This document shows, in pieces, positions 1 through 9,463 of a stretch of 64,000 nt of DNA (position 1 is the stretch's first letter; each line of letters begins with the position of its first letter). The DNA is from Acinetobacter proteolyticus. GTDB lineage: Bacteria > Pseudomonadota > Gammaproteobacteria > Pseudomonadales > Moraxellaceae. The position numbers and the translations under genes are program-made. The DNA lies in contig NZ_KB849179.1 in NCBI RefSeq assembly GCF_000367945.1, forward strand, positions 2,787,592-2,851,591, read 5' to 3'. Under the pieces are notes generated by a model that saw only the letters and a program-made list of their open reading frames with translations, was not told the DNA's origin and did not search any database.

Positions 1-1375
1 CAGGATTTGCCAATTGCTCACGAATAATGGCAGCTTTGGCTTCCAGTTCTTCTTGCTCACGGCGAATTTCCATTTCTTCAAGTTTGGCTAAATGGCGAAG
101 CTTGAGTTCTAAAATGGCTTCGGCTTGAATTTCATCAATACCAAAATGCTGCATCAATACAGGTTTTGGCTGGTCTTCTTCACGAATAATCCGAATCACG
201 GTATCAATATCTAAGTAGGCAATTAAAAGACCTGCCAAGATATGTAAACGCTTTTCAATTTTGGTTAAATGATATTGCAAACGACGGGTCACGGTTTGCT
301 TACGAATCTCAATCCACTCGAGAAGAATACGGCGAATCGATTTCACCTGTGGGCGGCCGTCGGCCCCAATCATGTTCAGGTTGACACGGTAGCTAGATTC
401 TAAATCTGTAGTGGCAAATAAGTGACTCATCACTGTTTCAGCATCGACACGATTAGAACGCAGCACAATCACCAAACGGGTGGGATTGGCATGATCGGAT
501 TCATCACGAACATCACTGACCAAAGGCAATTTCTTGGCAATCATCTGGTCTGCGATCTGGGTAATCACTTTGGAACCCGAAACCTGATAAGGCAGTTCAG
601 TAATCACAATCTCATTTTTGTCGACCGTATACACGGCACGCATACGATAACTACCACGGCCTGTGGTTTGAATTTTCAGTAATTCTTCAGGCGGCGTAAT
701 AATTTCTGCTTTGGTCGGTAAATCTGGTGCAGGAATATATTCTGCTAATTTTTCATCTGTGGTTTCAGGGTTACGAATCAGCGCAATCGTGCCTTTCACC
801 ACTTCACGCAAGTTATGCGGCGGGATATCGGTTGCCATCCCCACCGCAATCCCCGTCGTACCGTTCAGCAAGATATTCGGCACACGTGCAGGCAGCGTGA
901 TGGGTTCTTTCATTGAACCGTCAAAGTTATCCTGCCATTCGCTGGTGCCCTGCCCGAGTTCGCTCAGCAATAATTCACTATAAGCCGAAAGTTTAGCTTC
1001 GGTATAACGCATGGCCGCAAATGATTTTGGATCATCTGGCGAACCCCAGTTGCCCTGACCTTCAACCAGTGGATAGCGATAGCTAAATGGCTGTGCCATC
1101 AACACCATCGCTTCATAACAGGCTGAGTCACCATGTGGATGGTATTTACCCAATACGTCACCCACGGTACGTGCCGATTTTTTCGGTTTGCCTGTCGATT
1201 TCAAGCCGAGCTCGCTCATCGCATAGACAATACGGCGCTGTACAGGCTTTAAACCATCACTGATATGGGGCAATGCACGATCCATAATCACGTACATGGC
1301 ATAGTTCAAGTAAGCCTGCTCAGTGAATTCGGCTACGGAACGGTTTTCTGTTGCATGATGTGCAAGGCTGGTCAT
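1..1375 (-). CDS. parC: DNA topoisomerase IV subunit A (ParC), 5' part, cut by window edge
   Basis: This is the N-terminal 458 residues of ParC, the DNA-cleaving subunit of the type IIA topoisomerase that separates daughter chromosomes. The ATG at 1373-1375 opens the protein with [10 protein letters not shown]. The quinolone-resistance-determining region reads [15 protein letters not shown]; Ser84 and Glu88 in this protein's numbering (equivalent to E. coli Ser80 and Glu84) are both the susceptible residues. The catalytic Arg-Tyr pair follows at about residues 123-124 ([10 protein letters not shown]). The reading frame is open to base 1, so the C-terminal part lies outside the window. The nearest upstream gene is the Sel1 protein at 1491, on the same strand and 115 bp away. 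The assignment is secure; ParC is chosen over GyrA by overall sequence match. Confidence 0.97.
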   Translation of the reverse strand, partial: MTSLAHHATENRSVAEFTEQAYLNYAMYVIMDRALPHISDGLKPVQRRIVYAMSELGLKSTGKPKKSARTVGDVLGKYHPHGDSACYEAMVLMAQPFSYRYPLVEGQGNWGSPDDPKSFAAMRYTEAKLSAYSELLLSELGQGTSEWQDNFDGSMKEPITLPARVPNILLNGTTGIAVGMATDIPPHNLREVVKGTIALIRNPETTDEKLAEYIPAPDLPTKAEIITPPEELLKIQTTGRGSYRMRAVYTVDKNEIVITELPYQVSGSKVITQIADQMIAKKLPLVSDVRDESDHANPTRLVIVLRSNRVDAETVMSHLFATTDLESSYRVNLNMIGADGRPQVKSIRRILLEWIEIRKQTVTRRLQYHLTKIEKRLHILAGLLIAYLDIDTVIRIIREEDQPKPVLMQHFGIDEIQAEAILELKLRHLAKLEEMEIRREQEELEAKAAIIREQLANP

Positions 1376-1490
1376 TTCAGCGAGTCATCCAAAATCATTT
1401 ATTATCGTCAATGTTTTGTATGCTATGTGGATGAAGGCGTTGTGACAAGCCCTTGTTGTTGTTTAAACGTCAAATGGTGTCTTGTTAAGC

Positions 1491-2129
1491 TTAATGCAAC
1501 ATATTCAATAGAATTTCTGATGCTGGAAACCAGCCATTTTTCTCCGCCTTTTTTAACCACTCTCTAGCGACTTCGTCATCTTTCTCAACATAAAGTCCCT
1601 TTAAATAAAAAAGACCCAAGCTAAACTGAGATGCTGCAATTGCGTGATTGGCTGCGGCAGAATAAAACTCAAAGGCTATTTTTAAATTTTTTGCAACGCC
1701 AGTGCCATTTTCATATTTATCTGCAAGATTATTAATCGCAGGCGGAAACTGCTGCTGTACGGCTTTCTCATAATATTTTAATGCAAGATCAATATCCAAA
1801 TGTTCATCTTCATTCGAACCTGAATAGTAAACACCTAACAGATATAAAGCCGCAGCATTACCTTGTTCAGCAAGTGCCTCAAGCTCTTCAGTATAAATCA
1901 TATCATTTTCATTATAGATGGGTTGCGCCATCCAAGTTGAAGCCCAATTATATTCAGCAACAAGTGATTGATTATAAGTAGCAGCAATCCATAACCAATT
2001 TCTACCCAACAAGAGATTCTGAACGGCCCCATTGCGCCCTAGACAATAATTAAGTCCTGTTTTTATTTGCTCACTTACATCTAACTCCATCACTTCAGGA
2101 GCCATTTCTTGCACAGATAAAAGATTCAT
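1491..2129 (-). CDS. Sel1-like repeat (TPR-type) protein
   Basis: This 212-residue protein has no signal peptide or membrane segment, so it is probably cytoplasmic. From about residue 85 it carries three Sel1-type repeats: an AAALYLLGVYY block, an AAFEFYSAAANHAIAASQFSLG block and the following LKGLYVEKDDEVAREWLKKA block, with the usual Ala/Gly/Leu helix-pair pattern. Such repeats are protein-interaction scaffolds, and no enzymatic function can be read from the sequence. The start codon has no clear Shine-Dalgarno sequence, only an AT-rich leader. It is one of two Sel1 proteins in the window; the other, at 40281, is a lipoprotein. The partner is unknown. Confidence 0.8.
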   Translation of the reverse strand: MNLLSVQEMAPEVMELDVSEQIKTGLNYCLGRNGAVQNLLLGRNWLWIAATYNQSLVAEYNWASTWMAQPIYNENDMIYTEELEALAEQGNAAALYLLGVYYSGSNEDEHLDIDLALKYYEKAVQQQFPPAINNLADKYENGTGVAKNLKIAFEFYSAAANHAIAASQFSLGLFYLKGLYVEKDDEVAREWLKKAEKNGWFPASEILLNMLH

Positions 2130-2193
2130 TTTTAATTTAATAATCGTATAAAAGTGATCATATTTAAGACCAATAATTCTAAGTAGGCATTAA

Positions 2194-2218
2194 ACCTGCA
2201 ATAAACTAAATTGCAGGT
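2194..2218 (-). terminator. hairpin downstream of the UPF0126 gene
   Basis: A 9-bp perfect inverted repeat, ACCTGCAAT and ATTGCAGGT, is separated by a 7-nt loop and lies 12 bp past the stop of the gene ending at 2230. On the minus strand it is followed by TTTAAT, a weak U-tract, so it is probably but not certainly an intrinsic terminator. Confidence 0.6.
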
Positions 2219-2229
2219 ATGCTTTCCAA

Positions 2230-2874
2230 TCAATGCTCATCTGTGGAAGAAGCAGATTCTGCATCATCCTCTTTATAGATAAATTTCGGCATTTCCAGAC
2301 CAAAATAAATCGCGATTAAACGTAAAGTAAAACCAAATACCAGCGTCAAAATAACGGTGAGATCGTGTGGTAAACCGACTTCCAAACACACCCAATAACA
2401 AATCACGGCCACAAAAGAAATACTGGCATACAACTCACGACGGAACACCAAAGGTACGTCATTACACAGAATATCGCGCAGAATACCACCCGACACTCCG
2501 GTTAATACTCCTGCGACTGCAGACACCACAAAACCATGTCCCATCGATAAGGCAATCTGGCAACCAATGATGGTAAAGCCGATTAACCCCAAGGCATCGA
2601 GGACCAAGAAGATGTTACGCAGATGGCGCATCCATTTGGCAATAATAATGGTGACAAAGGCAGCGATACAGGTCAGCACCAAATATTCAGGATGTTTGAC
2701 CCAGGTTAAAGGATAATGCCCGAGCAGCACATCACGTACTGAGCCACCACCCAATGCTGTTACGCAGGCAATCAGCACCACACCAAACCAGTCCATACTG
2801 CGTCGACCCGCTGACAGTGCGCCCGTCATTGCTTCCGCAGTAATGGCAATAATATAAATTACGGTGAGTAACAT
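2230..2874 (-). CDS. UPF0126/TRIC-type inner-membrane protein (YicG family)
   Basis: This is a 214-residue polytopic membrane protein with about seven hydrophobic segments. It contains the two internally repeated family signatures, GGGSVRDVLLG near residue 42 and SGGILRDILC near residue 128, each followed by a Pro-rich loop. The duplicated Gly-rich/Arg-Asp pattern is diagnostic of the UPF0126 family, which is related in fold to trimeric intracellular cation channels; E. coli YicG has been linked to glycine uptake. The substrate here is not determined. The C-terminal tail is acidic and Ser-rich. A hairpin follows the stop codon. Confidence 0.88.
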   Translation of the reverse strand: MLLTVIYIIAITAEAMTGALSAGRRSMDWFGVVLIACVTALGGGSVRDVLLGHYPLTWVKHPEYLVLTCIAAFVTIIIAKWMRHLRNIFLVLDALGLIGFTIIGCQIALSMGHGFVVSAVAGVLTGVSGGILRDILCNDVPLVFRRELYASISFVAVICYWVCLEVGLPHDLTVILTLVFGFTLRLIAIYFGLEMPKFIYKEDDAESASSTDEH

Positions 2875-2926
2875 CTGCCTACATCCCTAAATCAGGCGTA
2901 AAAGTGTGCGCTATTCTAAGACAAAC

Positions 2927-3397
2927 TTAGATGAATTGTGCACAACATTGTTTAAATTTTTTCCCCGAGCCACAAATGCAGGGTTGTTTCATGGTGATCT
3001 GCAGATCCAGCGTCGGATCAAGGAAATACCACTGCTGTTGGTGTAATACAAAATGTGAAATCTCATGATGAATATGCGCTTGCTTGCCATCATGATAATG
3101 TGCCTTGAACTCAACCAGCGCATGGGTTTTATCCAGCTTGGGCTGATGTTGCACCACGTCCAGTTTGAGCCATTGATTCGATTGACTCCAGTCTGCAATC
3201 GCAGCTCGATCTAAAGCGGCTTGTTGGCCCAAAGCGGTGGTTTGCAGAATATAGTCGATCTGCTGCAAGGCAAAGGCACTATAACGCGAGCGCATCAATT
3301 GCTCTGCAGTTTGCGCGACCTGCTGTTTTAAATGTAAGGGCTGACAGCACTCAGCATATTGCCCCTGTCCGCAAGGACAGTGTTGTGACAACGTCAT
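2927..3397 (-). CDS. YchJ-family protein with two SEC-C zinc motifs
   Basis: This is a 156-residue cytoplasmic protein that starts at MTLSQHCPCG. A longer frame with an alternative upstream start reaches 3445, but the SEC-C motif belongs at the N terminus of YchJ proteins, which favours the ATG at 3395-3397. It has Cys clusters at both ends: CPCGQGQYAECC, and CICGSGKKFKQCC near the C terminus. These are SEC-C zinc-binding motifs like the one at the end of SecA. Between them lies the YchJ central (NTF2-like) domain containing the RSRYSAFALQQIDYI block. The molecular role of the family is unknown. Confidence 0.9.
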   Translation of the reverse strand: MTLSQHCPCGQGQYAECCQPLHLKQQVAQTAEQLMRSRYSAFALQQIDYILQTTALGQQAALDRAAIADWSQSNQWLKLDVVQHQPKLDKTHALVEFKAHYHDGKQAHIHHEISHFVLHQQQWYFLDPTLDLQITMKQPCICGSGKKFKQCCAQFI

Positions 3398-3479
3398 TTT
3401 CAACTCTCGAATAAAATAGCCCTGAACCAGACCATTGCGAAACAAAGGTCAAACTCAGGGCTATTCGGGAACGACTAAA

Positions 3480-5063
3480 TTATTTCTCTACCGTTTTTTC
3501 TTTCGCAAGAATGCGCACTTTTTCAATCTTGTGCCCATCCATGGTGACCACTTCAAAACGATAGCCATCGACTTCAATCATGTCACCATTTTCAGGTAAA
3601 CGACCCAAATGGAATAAGATATAGCCCGACAAAGTGGAGTATTCTTCGCTTTCATCGACCAAATCTTTGCCCAATAACAAAGAAACATGACGAATATCGG
3701 TTGAACCTTCTAACAACATCGAACCGTCATCCAGACTTTCCGCGGTTGCTTCCAATTCATCTTCATCAGGGAATTCACCTGCAATCGCTTCTAGCATATC
3801 AATCGGCGTGGCAATCCCCTCAATCGAACCATATTCATTCAATACGATTGCCATTTGTAACGGTGCTTGACGTAACTGTTCCATCACCATCAGGACTTGT
3901 GCATTCTCATGCACAATCACAGGTTCACGTAAGTGCTTAGTGAAATCAATCGCACCTGTTTCGATATATTCATTCAACACTTTATGAGTTAACACAATCC
4001 CTTCGATATTGTCTAACTCACCACGGGCAATGATCAAACGAGAATGGGTCATTGCCATTAAACGTTCTTTTAACTCAGCAGGATCATCATCCAAATCTAA
4101 CCACTCCAACTCAGGACGTGGTGTCATCACCGACTTGACTGGACGCTCAGATAAACCCAATACCCCTTGAACCAAGACGCTATGATATACCCCATTGTCT
4201 TCATCAAAGACTTCTTTGGCATAGGCCTGTGTCGCCAACACATCTTCAGCTTCCTTATTCTGACTTTCATTACCATTGCTCTTATTGCCGAGCATACGCA
4301 GTACGGCAGAAGCGGTACGGTAACGCAGATCAGTCGTGGTGACCAATTTCTCTTGGTTACGGCGCATGGTTTGGTTGACCATTTCCACCAACACTGAGAA
4401 ACCAATCGCAGCATATAAATAACCTTTTGGAATATGGAAACCAAAGCCTTCGACCACCAATGAGAAACCAATCATCATCAGGAAGCCAAGACACAGAATC
4501 ACCACGGTTGGATGCTTATTGACGAAATCCATCAATGGGCGAGAAGCCAGTAACATGATACCAATCGCAATGGTTACCGCGATCATCATCACCGAAAGCT
4601 CTTTCACCATCCCCACTGCAGTGATCACACTGTCGAGCGAGAATACCGCATCGAGGACGACAATCTGTACCACCACCATCCAGAACACAGCATGCACTGG
4701 ATTTTCTTCTTTATGTGCTTGTTTTCCTTCAATTCGTTCATGCAGTTCCATGGTGCCTTTAAATAACAAGAACACACCACCAAACAGTAGAATCAAGTCA
4801 CGTCCAGAAAATGGATGATCAAAAATATGGAACAATGGCGTGGTTAATGTCACCACCCATGCGATCGAGGCCAACAAGATCAAACGCATGATCAGGGCGA
4901 GAATCAAACCAATTTTACGCGCAGCATTACGTTGTTCGGGTGGTAATTTTTCTGCCAAAATTGCAATAAAAACAAGGTTATCAATACCCAATACAATTTC
5001 AAGCACCACCAAGGTGGCTAAACCAACCCATGCAGCTGGATCTGACATCCATTCCAGAATCAT
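3480..5063 (-). CDS. TerC-family membrane protein with CBS pair and CorC/HlyC domain
   Basis: This 527-residue protein has three parts. Residues 1 to about 240 form a TerC-type membrane domain with about seven helices and the conserved acidic motif [16 protein letters not shown] near residue 22, plus a second [15 protein letters not shown] block. Residues of about 300-420 hold a CBS-domain pair beginning near [11 protein letters not shown]. The last 80 residues are a CorC_HlyC domain. E. coli homologues YoaE and YegH share this layout, and TerC/Alx proteins have been tied to manganese export and metal supply to exported proteins. The ATG has a strong GAGGAG Shine-Dalgarno 8 nt upstream. It is transcribed away from the LOG gene at 5390. 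Confidence 0.9.
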   Translation of the reverse strand: MILEWMSDPAAWVGLATLVVLEIVLGIDNLVFIAILAEKLPPEQRNAARKIGLILALIMRLILLASIAWVVTLTTPLFHIFDHPFSGRDLILLFGGVFLLFKGTMELHERIEGKQAHKEENPVHAVFWMVVVQIVVLDAVFSLDSVITAVGMVKELSVMMIAVTIAIGIMLLASRPLMDFVNKHPTVVILCLGFLMMIGFSLVVEGFGFHIPKGYLYAAIGFSVLVEMVNQTMRRNQEKLVTTTDLRYRTASAVLRMLGNKSNGNESQNKEAEDVLATQAYAKEVFDEDNGVYHSVLVQGVLGLSERPVKSVMTPRPELEWLDLDDDPAELKERLMAMTHSRLIIARGELDNIEGIVLTHKVLNEYIETGAIDFTKHLREPVIVHENAQVLMVMEQLRQAPLQMAIVLNEYGSIEGIATPIDMLEAIAGEFPDEDELEATAESLDDGSMLLEGSTDIRHVSLLLGKDLVDESEEYSTLSGYILFHLGRLPENGDMIEVDGYRFEVVTMDGHKIEKVRILAKEKTVEK

Positions 5064-5389
5064 TGAGGTGACTCCTCTGCAAAATCAGCAATATTGTTAT
5101 GAAGTTGAGATTTTAAAAGGTCGGCACAAACAGCCAAAACATTTTTTTTAGGAAATAAGAACAATACGGAGCGACAACAACCACTACTCATAGAGGGACA
5201 AAGATTAATAAAAGGATTTTCAGTATAGGCAAGATTGCAGTGAAATTCATCTTTTTTTGTGTTGAGGATGTTTTCAAATTCTTTCGAGGCTCGACAAAAG
5301 CCCATTGTATGTAAAGTGTGCATAAAACTGTCACAAACCTGATTTAGCCTAGACAAGCACAGCGAAAATGATAAGGTGAAAATAAACGA
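5064..5389. other. intergenic region between divergent terC-like and LOG genes
   Basis: This 326-bp divergent spacer holds the Shine-Dalgarno of each flanking gene. Because some terC/alx genes carry a yybP-ykoY manganese riboswitch I looked for one on the minus strand, but I could not find its conserved core by eye. No other gene is convincing; the only long frame uses a TTG start and is listed among the rejected items. Confidence 0.5.
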
Positions 5390-6013
5390 ATGAATAGTGT
5401 ATTAAGAATGACAGAGAAAAAAAGCATTAACCCAACTCCCATTACCACCCAATCTCTGATTGCCTTATATTGCGGTTCGCGTACAGGCAACAAACCGATT
5501 TATCGAGATAAAGCCATTGAACTTGCCCAGCATATTGCCAATCAAGGCTTTGGTATTGTTTACGGCGGCGCCAGTATTGGTCTGATGGGCCAAGTTGCAG
5601 ATACTGTACTGGAACATAGTGGCGAAGTGGTCGGTGTGATTCCAGAATTTATGCTGGATTATGAAATTGCCCACCATAAACTGACCGAACTCCATATCGT
5701 CAACAGCATGCATGAACGTAAAGCCCTGATGGCCGAGCGTGCCAGTGCCTTTATTGCTCTACCAGGTGGCTTGGGCACATTTGAAGAAATTCTGGAAATT
5801 GCCACTTGGGGACAGCTCAATCAGCATCAGAAACCCATGATCATTTATAACGTCAATCGTTTTTATGATGCCCTGATTGCACAGCTTGATCATGCGGTAG
5901 AAGAAGGCTTTTTACCACCACAGCATCGCGCCAAAGTGATTATTTGTGAAACACTGGAACAGATTTCAAGTGTGATTAAAAACTTAAATACACCTAGCCA
6001 TATCGAAGTCTAA
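5390..6013 (+). CDS. LOG-family cytokinin riboside 5'-monophosphate phosphoribohydrolase
   Basis: This is a 207-residue cytoplasmic Rossmann-fold protein of the LOG (TIGR00730) family, which hydrolyses the N-glycosidic bond of nucleoside 5'-monophosphates. The defining motif PGGLGTFEEILE is at about residues 124-135, and the nucleotide-binding GGASIGLMGQVAD is at about residues 58-70. An AAGGTG sequence about 14 nt before the first ATG supports the start at 5390; an in-frame ATG at 5408 is an alternative, since the first 25 residues precede the conserved domain. An intrinsic terminator follows directly. The physiological substrate in bacteria outside plant association is uncertain, possibly damaged or surplus nucleotides. 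Confidence 0.92.
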   Translation: MNSVLRMTEKKSINPTPITTQSLIALYCGSRTGNKPIYRDKAIELAQHIANQGFGIVYGGASIGLMGQVADTVLEHSGEVVGVIPEFMLDYEIAHHKLTELHIVNSMHERKALMAERASAFIALPGGLGTFEEILEIATWGQLNQHQKPMIIYNVNRFYDALIAQLDHAVEEGFLPPQHRAKVIICETLEQISSVIKNLNTPSHIEV

Positions 6014-6026
6014 AACTGCCCAATAT

Positions 6027-6060
6027 AAAAAAAAGCGGATCACATCGATCCGCTTTTTTT
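6027..6060. terminator. bidirectional intrinsic terminator
   Basis: The stem GCGGATC/GATCCGC has a 5-nt loop. It is preceded by a run of A and followed by TTTTTTT, so it can stop transcription from the LOG gene on the plus strand and from the converging lipoprotein gene (stop at 6072) on the minus strand. Confidence 0.95.
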
Positions 6061-6071
6061 ATATTGAGAAC

Positions 6072-7859
6072 TTATTGCATATTCACTTGATAGACAGCAG
6101 TTGAGCCACTGACTTCATTTCCCACCACCAGTAAAGGCTTGCCATTTGGTGAGTCTTTTGCCGTAATGAAAATCAAACCTTCAGGTCCTAAATCGCCCTG
6201 TTTTTCAGCATCGGTTTCAACAAAATTACGTGTCGTAAAATATTCAATAAACTTCGGTTTATTCGGTGTGGTGATGTCATACACCATCACTCCACTCATT
6301 CGCTCCAAACCAATAAAAGCAAAAGTTTTCTGACCAATCGTGCCGATAGCAATACCCTCAGGCTCAGGACCTTTATTATCACTACGGTCATCAAAGGCCA
6401 CTGCTTCGTGGTCACTATTAAAATAGTTCGGGAATAATTCAGCGGTTTTCTTTTCAAACTCGCTGCCAGAGTCCCAAACCAACTGTCCTTGAGTATTCCA
6501 GATACTGAATGAACGCGCACCATAAGCATAGAGCTTGTCATAAGTGAGCAAACCATTGGCATCCAGTTTGGCTGAACCATCGGCATTGGTTTGATATCCC
6601 ATGTTCCATGCAATATTGAGACGACCCAATGCTGCATCATCACGGCATGCACCCGCAGTCGTCGCAGTGGCGCCACAATATGCAAAGGTCACTGGATTGA
6701 GTTTTGCCCCTTTCACCCCTGCAGCCAGTTGCTGTAAATGTGCTGGATAATCGCCATCCTGATTAAAGCCTTTGCTGTTAAACAGATGCTTCATTCGGAT
6801 ATTTTCAACAAAACCTTTACTGGCATCGCCCGCATAATAGGCTTTGGAATCCTTCAACCATTCACGGCTATCACCTTCATTGGCAGTGACCAGATAGGTT
6901 TGACCGTTGGCTTGATAATTGGCAATCGAGTCTGGTTGATACATCCCGACCAAGCCAGCCCATGTTTTGATATCAATCTTCTTGTCTTTATCACTGACAT
7001 CTAGTTCATTGCCAATTTGCCCATGATCTTTATAGCCCAATGGATAAATATCCGTCACTTTCTGCTGTGTAATATCGATCCGAGCAATCGCATTATTTTC
7101 CTGCAATGTCACCCAAGCCGTTTTGCTATCTGCAGAAATGGTTATATATTCAGGTTCTAGATCCTGAGCCACACTCGCATTTGGCCCAAAAATACGTACC
7201 CCTTTGGCGATTAAATCCGTCTTTTGCGTATTCCATGCCTTAAAATCCGCGACACTGGCTTTGGGTTGTTGAATATTGCTGATATCAATAATGCTGACTG
7301 AACCTTCAGGATCAACCGAATAGTCATCGTTTGGCTCACCTTCATTGGCCACCAAAACAGTTTTGCCATCAGGACTAAAAGTCAACATATCGGGCAATGA
7401 ACCCACAGCAACTTTACTAATAAAACTCAAGTCCTTGGCATTAAAAAACACCACGATCCCTGTATCGGTTTTCTTCTCGGCTTGAACTGCAATTGCAACA
7501 ATGCCATTTTTAACTGCAACGCTGTTCACTTCCGAGTTGGCTAAATAGGTACGGGCAGAAAGTTCTGCAACATGCACAGGCTTTTCAGGTTTAGATGCAT
7601 CTAAAACATCGACGAGCCCCTTCTGGGCATTAACCACAAAAAGACGTTTGCTTGCAGCATCATAAGCGGGAATTTCAGCAGCACTTTTGGCAAAAACATT
7701 GGTTTCATAGTGCCCTAATAAGCTTAACTTAATCGTTTCAGGGGTTGTTTCAACTACTTCTGCTGGCGTGTTTGTTTTATTATTGTCGTTATCATCATTA
7801 CACGCCACTAACCCCACCGACAGTAACGCTGTCAGTAATACTGAAATCTTAAATTTCAT
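6072..7859 (-). CDS. choice-of-anchor I family lipoprotein (phosphate-regulated, phosphatase-like)
   Basis: This 595-residue protein is exported and lipidated: its signal peptide ends in the lipobox VGLVAC, followed by an Asp/Asn-rich linker. The mature part consists of beta-propeller-like blocks, such as FSPDGKTVLVANEGEP and VTANEGDSREW, of the choice-of-anchor I family, whose members are often annotated alkaline-phosphatase-like. The ATG at 7857-7859 has a GGAA Shine-Dalgarno 7 nt upstream; the TTG two codons earlier is less likely. Five Pho-box heptamers and a matching -10 element lie upstream, so expression should respond to phosphate limitation through PhoB. It converges on the LOG gene across a shared terminator. 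The biochemical activity is inferred and not proven. Confidence 0.85.
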   Translation of the reverse strand: MKFKISVLLTALLSVGLVACNDDNDNNKTNTPAEVVETTPETIKLSLLGHYETNVFAKSAAEIPAYDAASKRLFVVNAQKGLVDVLDASKPEKPVHVAELSARTYLANSEVNSVAVKNGIVAIAVQAEKKTDTGIVVFFNAKDLSFISKVAVGSLPDMLTFSPDGKTVLVANEGEPNDDYSVDPEGSVSIIDISNIQQPKASVADFKAWNTQKTDLIAKGVRIFGPNASVAQDLEPEYITISADSKTAWVTLQENNAIARIDITQQKVTDIYPLGYKDHGQIGNELDVSDKDKKIDIKTWAGLVGMYQPDSIANYQANGQTYLVTANEGDSREWLKDSKAYYAGDASKGFVENIRMKHLFNSKGFNQDGDYPAHLQQLAAGVKGAKLNPVTFAYCGATATTAGACRDDAALGRLNIAWNMGYQTNADGSAKLDANGLLTYDKLYAYGARSFSIWNTQGQLVWDSGSEFEKKTAELFPNYFNSDHEAVAFDDRSDNKGPEPEGIAIGTIGQKTFAFIGLERMSGVMVYDITTPNKPKFIEYFTTRNFVETDAEKQGDLGPEGLIFITAKDSPNGKPLLVVGNEVSGSTAVYQVNMQ

Positions 7860-7892
7860 GATCAAATTCCATACAATTTATTCTGTATGGCT

Positions 7893-7959
7893 AATCTAGT
7901 CGTTGGTGATGCAAGTTCGATGACACTTTAATGTCAGTTTCATGACCACTCTTTGACAA
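7893..7959 (-). promoter_or_regulatory. array of five Pho-box heptamers with -10 element
   Basis: Reading the minus strand from 7959, five heptamers follow each other at an exact 11-bp period with 4-bp spacers: TTGTCAA, TGGTCAT, CTGACAT, GTGTCAT and CTTGCAT. The PhoB consensus is CTGTCAT, 4 bp, CTGTCAT. A -10 hexamer, TAGATT (7893-7898), lies exactly 10 bp after the last heptamer, the spacing seen at PhoB-dependent promoters where the box replaces the -35 element. The start codon of the lipoprotein is at 7859. Confidence 0.82.
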
Positions 7960-8023
7960 TTTTAGGCTTTATTTCACACACAGTTGCATTAAACTAAAAC
8001 TGCCTTTTTATCCATCATGGCTC

Positions 8024-9412
8024 ATGACAACGACAACACATCAAGCGGTACAGCCTGAATTCCGAATGTTGGTGCTCTTGGTCTCGATTGGCTTTTTTAT
8101 GCAAGCCTTGGACACTACCATCGTCAACACGGCAATTCCTGCCATGGCAGTACAACTCAATGAAAATCCCCTGCAAATGCATGGCGTCATTGTGGCCTAT
8201 GTGCTGTCGGTTGCGGCCTGTATTCCGCTCAGTGGCTGGTTAGCCGATCGTTTTGGCATCCGTAATATTTATCTGAGTTCCATGGTGATTTTCAGCTTGG
8301 CCTCGCTGGGCTGTGGCTTGTCACAAAACCTAGAACAATTATTATTTTTCCGGGTTATTCAAGGTGTTGGCGGTGCCTTGCTGATGCCCGTGGGCCGTTT
8401 GGCACTGTTAAAACTGATTCCACGCTCACAGTTCCTTTCTGCAATGAGCCTGATGAGCCTTGCAGGCTTAGTTGGCCCGTTAATGGGGCCGACTTTGGGT
8501 GGTTGGCTCGTCGAAGTGACGACTTGGCACTGGATCTTTTTAATTAATATTCCGATGGGAATCTTAGGAATGATCATGACCTTCAAAGTCATGCCGAACC
8601 AAAAAGAGCCAAGCGTCAAATCTTTCGATTTAAGCGGTTTTATTCTATTGATGGTGGCCATGGTGGGCTTGTCTTTAGGCATTGAGAATATTGCTGCATC
8701 GCAATATTCCCGCTGGATCAGCGTGGTGTTATTGATTTCGGGACTGTTGGCAGCCACCGCTTATGCCTACCATGCGCATACGCATCAAAATGCTCTGTTT
8801 CATGGTCGCTTATTTCGCTACAAAATCTTTTCAATCGGCGTACTGGGCAATTTCTTTGCCCGTCTCGGCAGTAATGCGATTCCCTTCATTTTACCGCTGA
8901 TGTTGCAAGTCGCTTTTGGCTTTGAACCTTTCTATACCGGTTTAATGATGATTCCAATGGTACTCGGTTCATTATTCTCCAAACCGATTATTCGCCCCTT
9001 GATTCAACGGGTCGGTTATCGTCGTTTTCTACTCACCAATACCGTTTTGGTCGGTCTATGCATCGCCAGTTTTTCACTGATGACCGCCGCAACACCTTTA
9101 TGGTTGAAAGTTCTGCACCTGTTTATCTTTGGTACGTTGAACTCGTTGCAATTTGTTGGCATGAATACACTGACTTTGAAAGACTTAGCACAACAGGATG
9201 CCAGTAGTGGCAATAGCTTCTTGTCGATGATTATGATGCTTTCAATGAGTATCGGGGTGGCCTTGGCCGGAACGTTAATCAATCTGTTTGGGCAACAGTT
9301 TTCCAGTGCCTCAATTAGCACCGCCTTCCACGCGACTCTGATTACCCTCGGCTGTATTAATATCATTACCGCCTTGGTGTTCTGGCAAATTCCCAAACAA
9401 ACCACAGATTAA
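8024..9412 (+). CDS. MFS drug/metabolite exporter, DHA2 (EmrB/MdtD-like) family
   Basis: This is a 462-residue inner-membrane transporter. The DHA2 opening motif is clear (FFMQALDTTIVNTAIPAMA at about residues 25-43), followed by the MFS motif A-like loop GWLADRFGIRN (about residue 72) and motif C-type GPLMGPTLGGWL (about residue 152). Length and sequence resemble E. coli MdtD and smaller EmrB/QacA-type proton antiporters. No membrane-fusion or outer-membrane partner is adjacent. The start has no strong Shine-Dalgarno. It is divergent from the Pho-regulated lipoprotein and shares a 164-bp intergenic region with it, but the Pho boxes point the other way. The substrate is unknown. Confidence 0.9.
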   Translation: MTTTTHQAVQPEFRMLVLLVSIGFFMQALDTTIVNTAIPAMAVQLNENPLQMHGVIVAYVLSVAACIPLSGWLADRFGIRNIYLSSMVIFSLASLGCGLSQNLEQLLFFRVIQGVGGALLMPVGRLALLKLIPRSQFLSAMSLMSLAGLVGPLMGPTLGGWLVEVTTWHWIFLINIPMGILGMIMTFKVMPNQKEPSVKSFDLSGFILLMVAMVGLSLGIENIAASQYSRWISVVLLISGLLAATAYAYHAHTHQNALFHGRLFRYKIFSIGVLGNFFARLGSNAIPFILPLMLQVAFGFEPFYTGLMMIPMVLGSLFSKPIIRPLIQRVGYRRFLLTNTVLVGLCIASFSLMTAATPLWLKVLHLFIFGTLNSLQFVGMNTLTLKDLAQQDASSGNSFLSMIMMLSMSIGVALAGTLINLFGQQFSSASISTAFHATLITLGCINIITALVFWQIPKQTTD

Positions 9413-9463
9413 ATTTACGGACCTAAAGTTCGTCATCCAATAAACAAAATAAGGAAAAATAAA

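Noticed and set aside
1110..1150. Possible fluoroquinolone-resistance mutation in parC
   Set aside because: The codons at Ser84 and Glu88 encode the susceptible residues.
5060..5356. 98-codon frame ending in an ATGA overlap with the terC-like gene
   Set aside because: It starts with TTG without a ribosome site, has no recognisable domain, and the overlap is easily a chance result.
7869..7890. Inverted repeat CCATACA/TGTATGG before the Pho-regulated lipoprotein, considered as a hairpin hiding the ribosome site
   Set aside because: The inferred transcription start falls within the first arm, so the full hairpin would not be in the mRNA.
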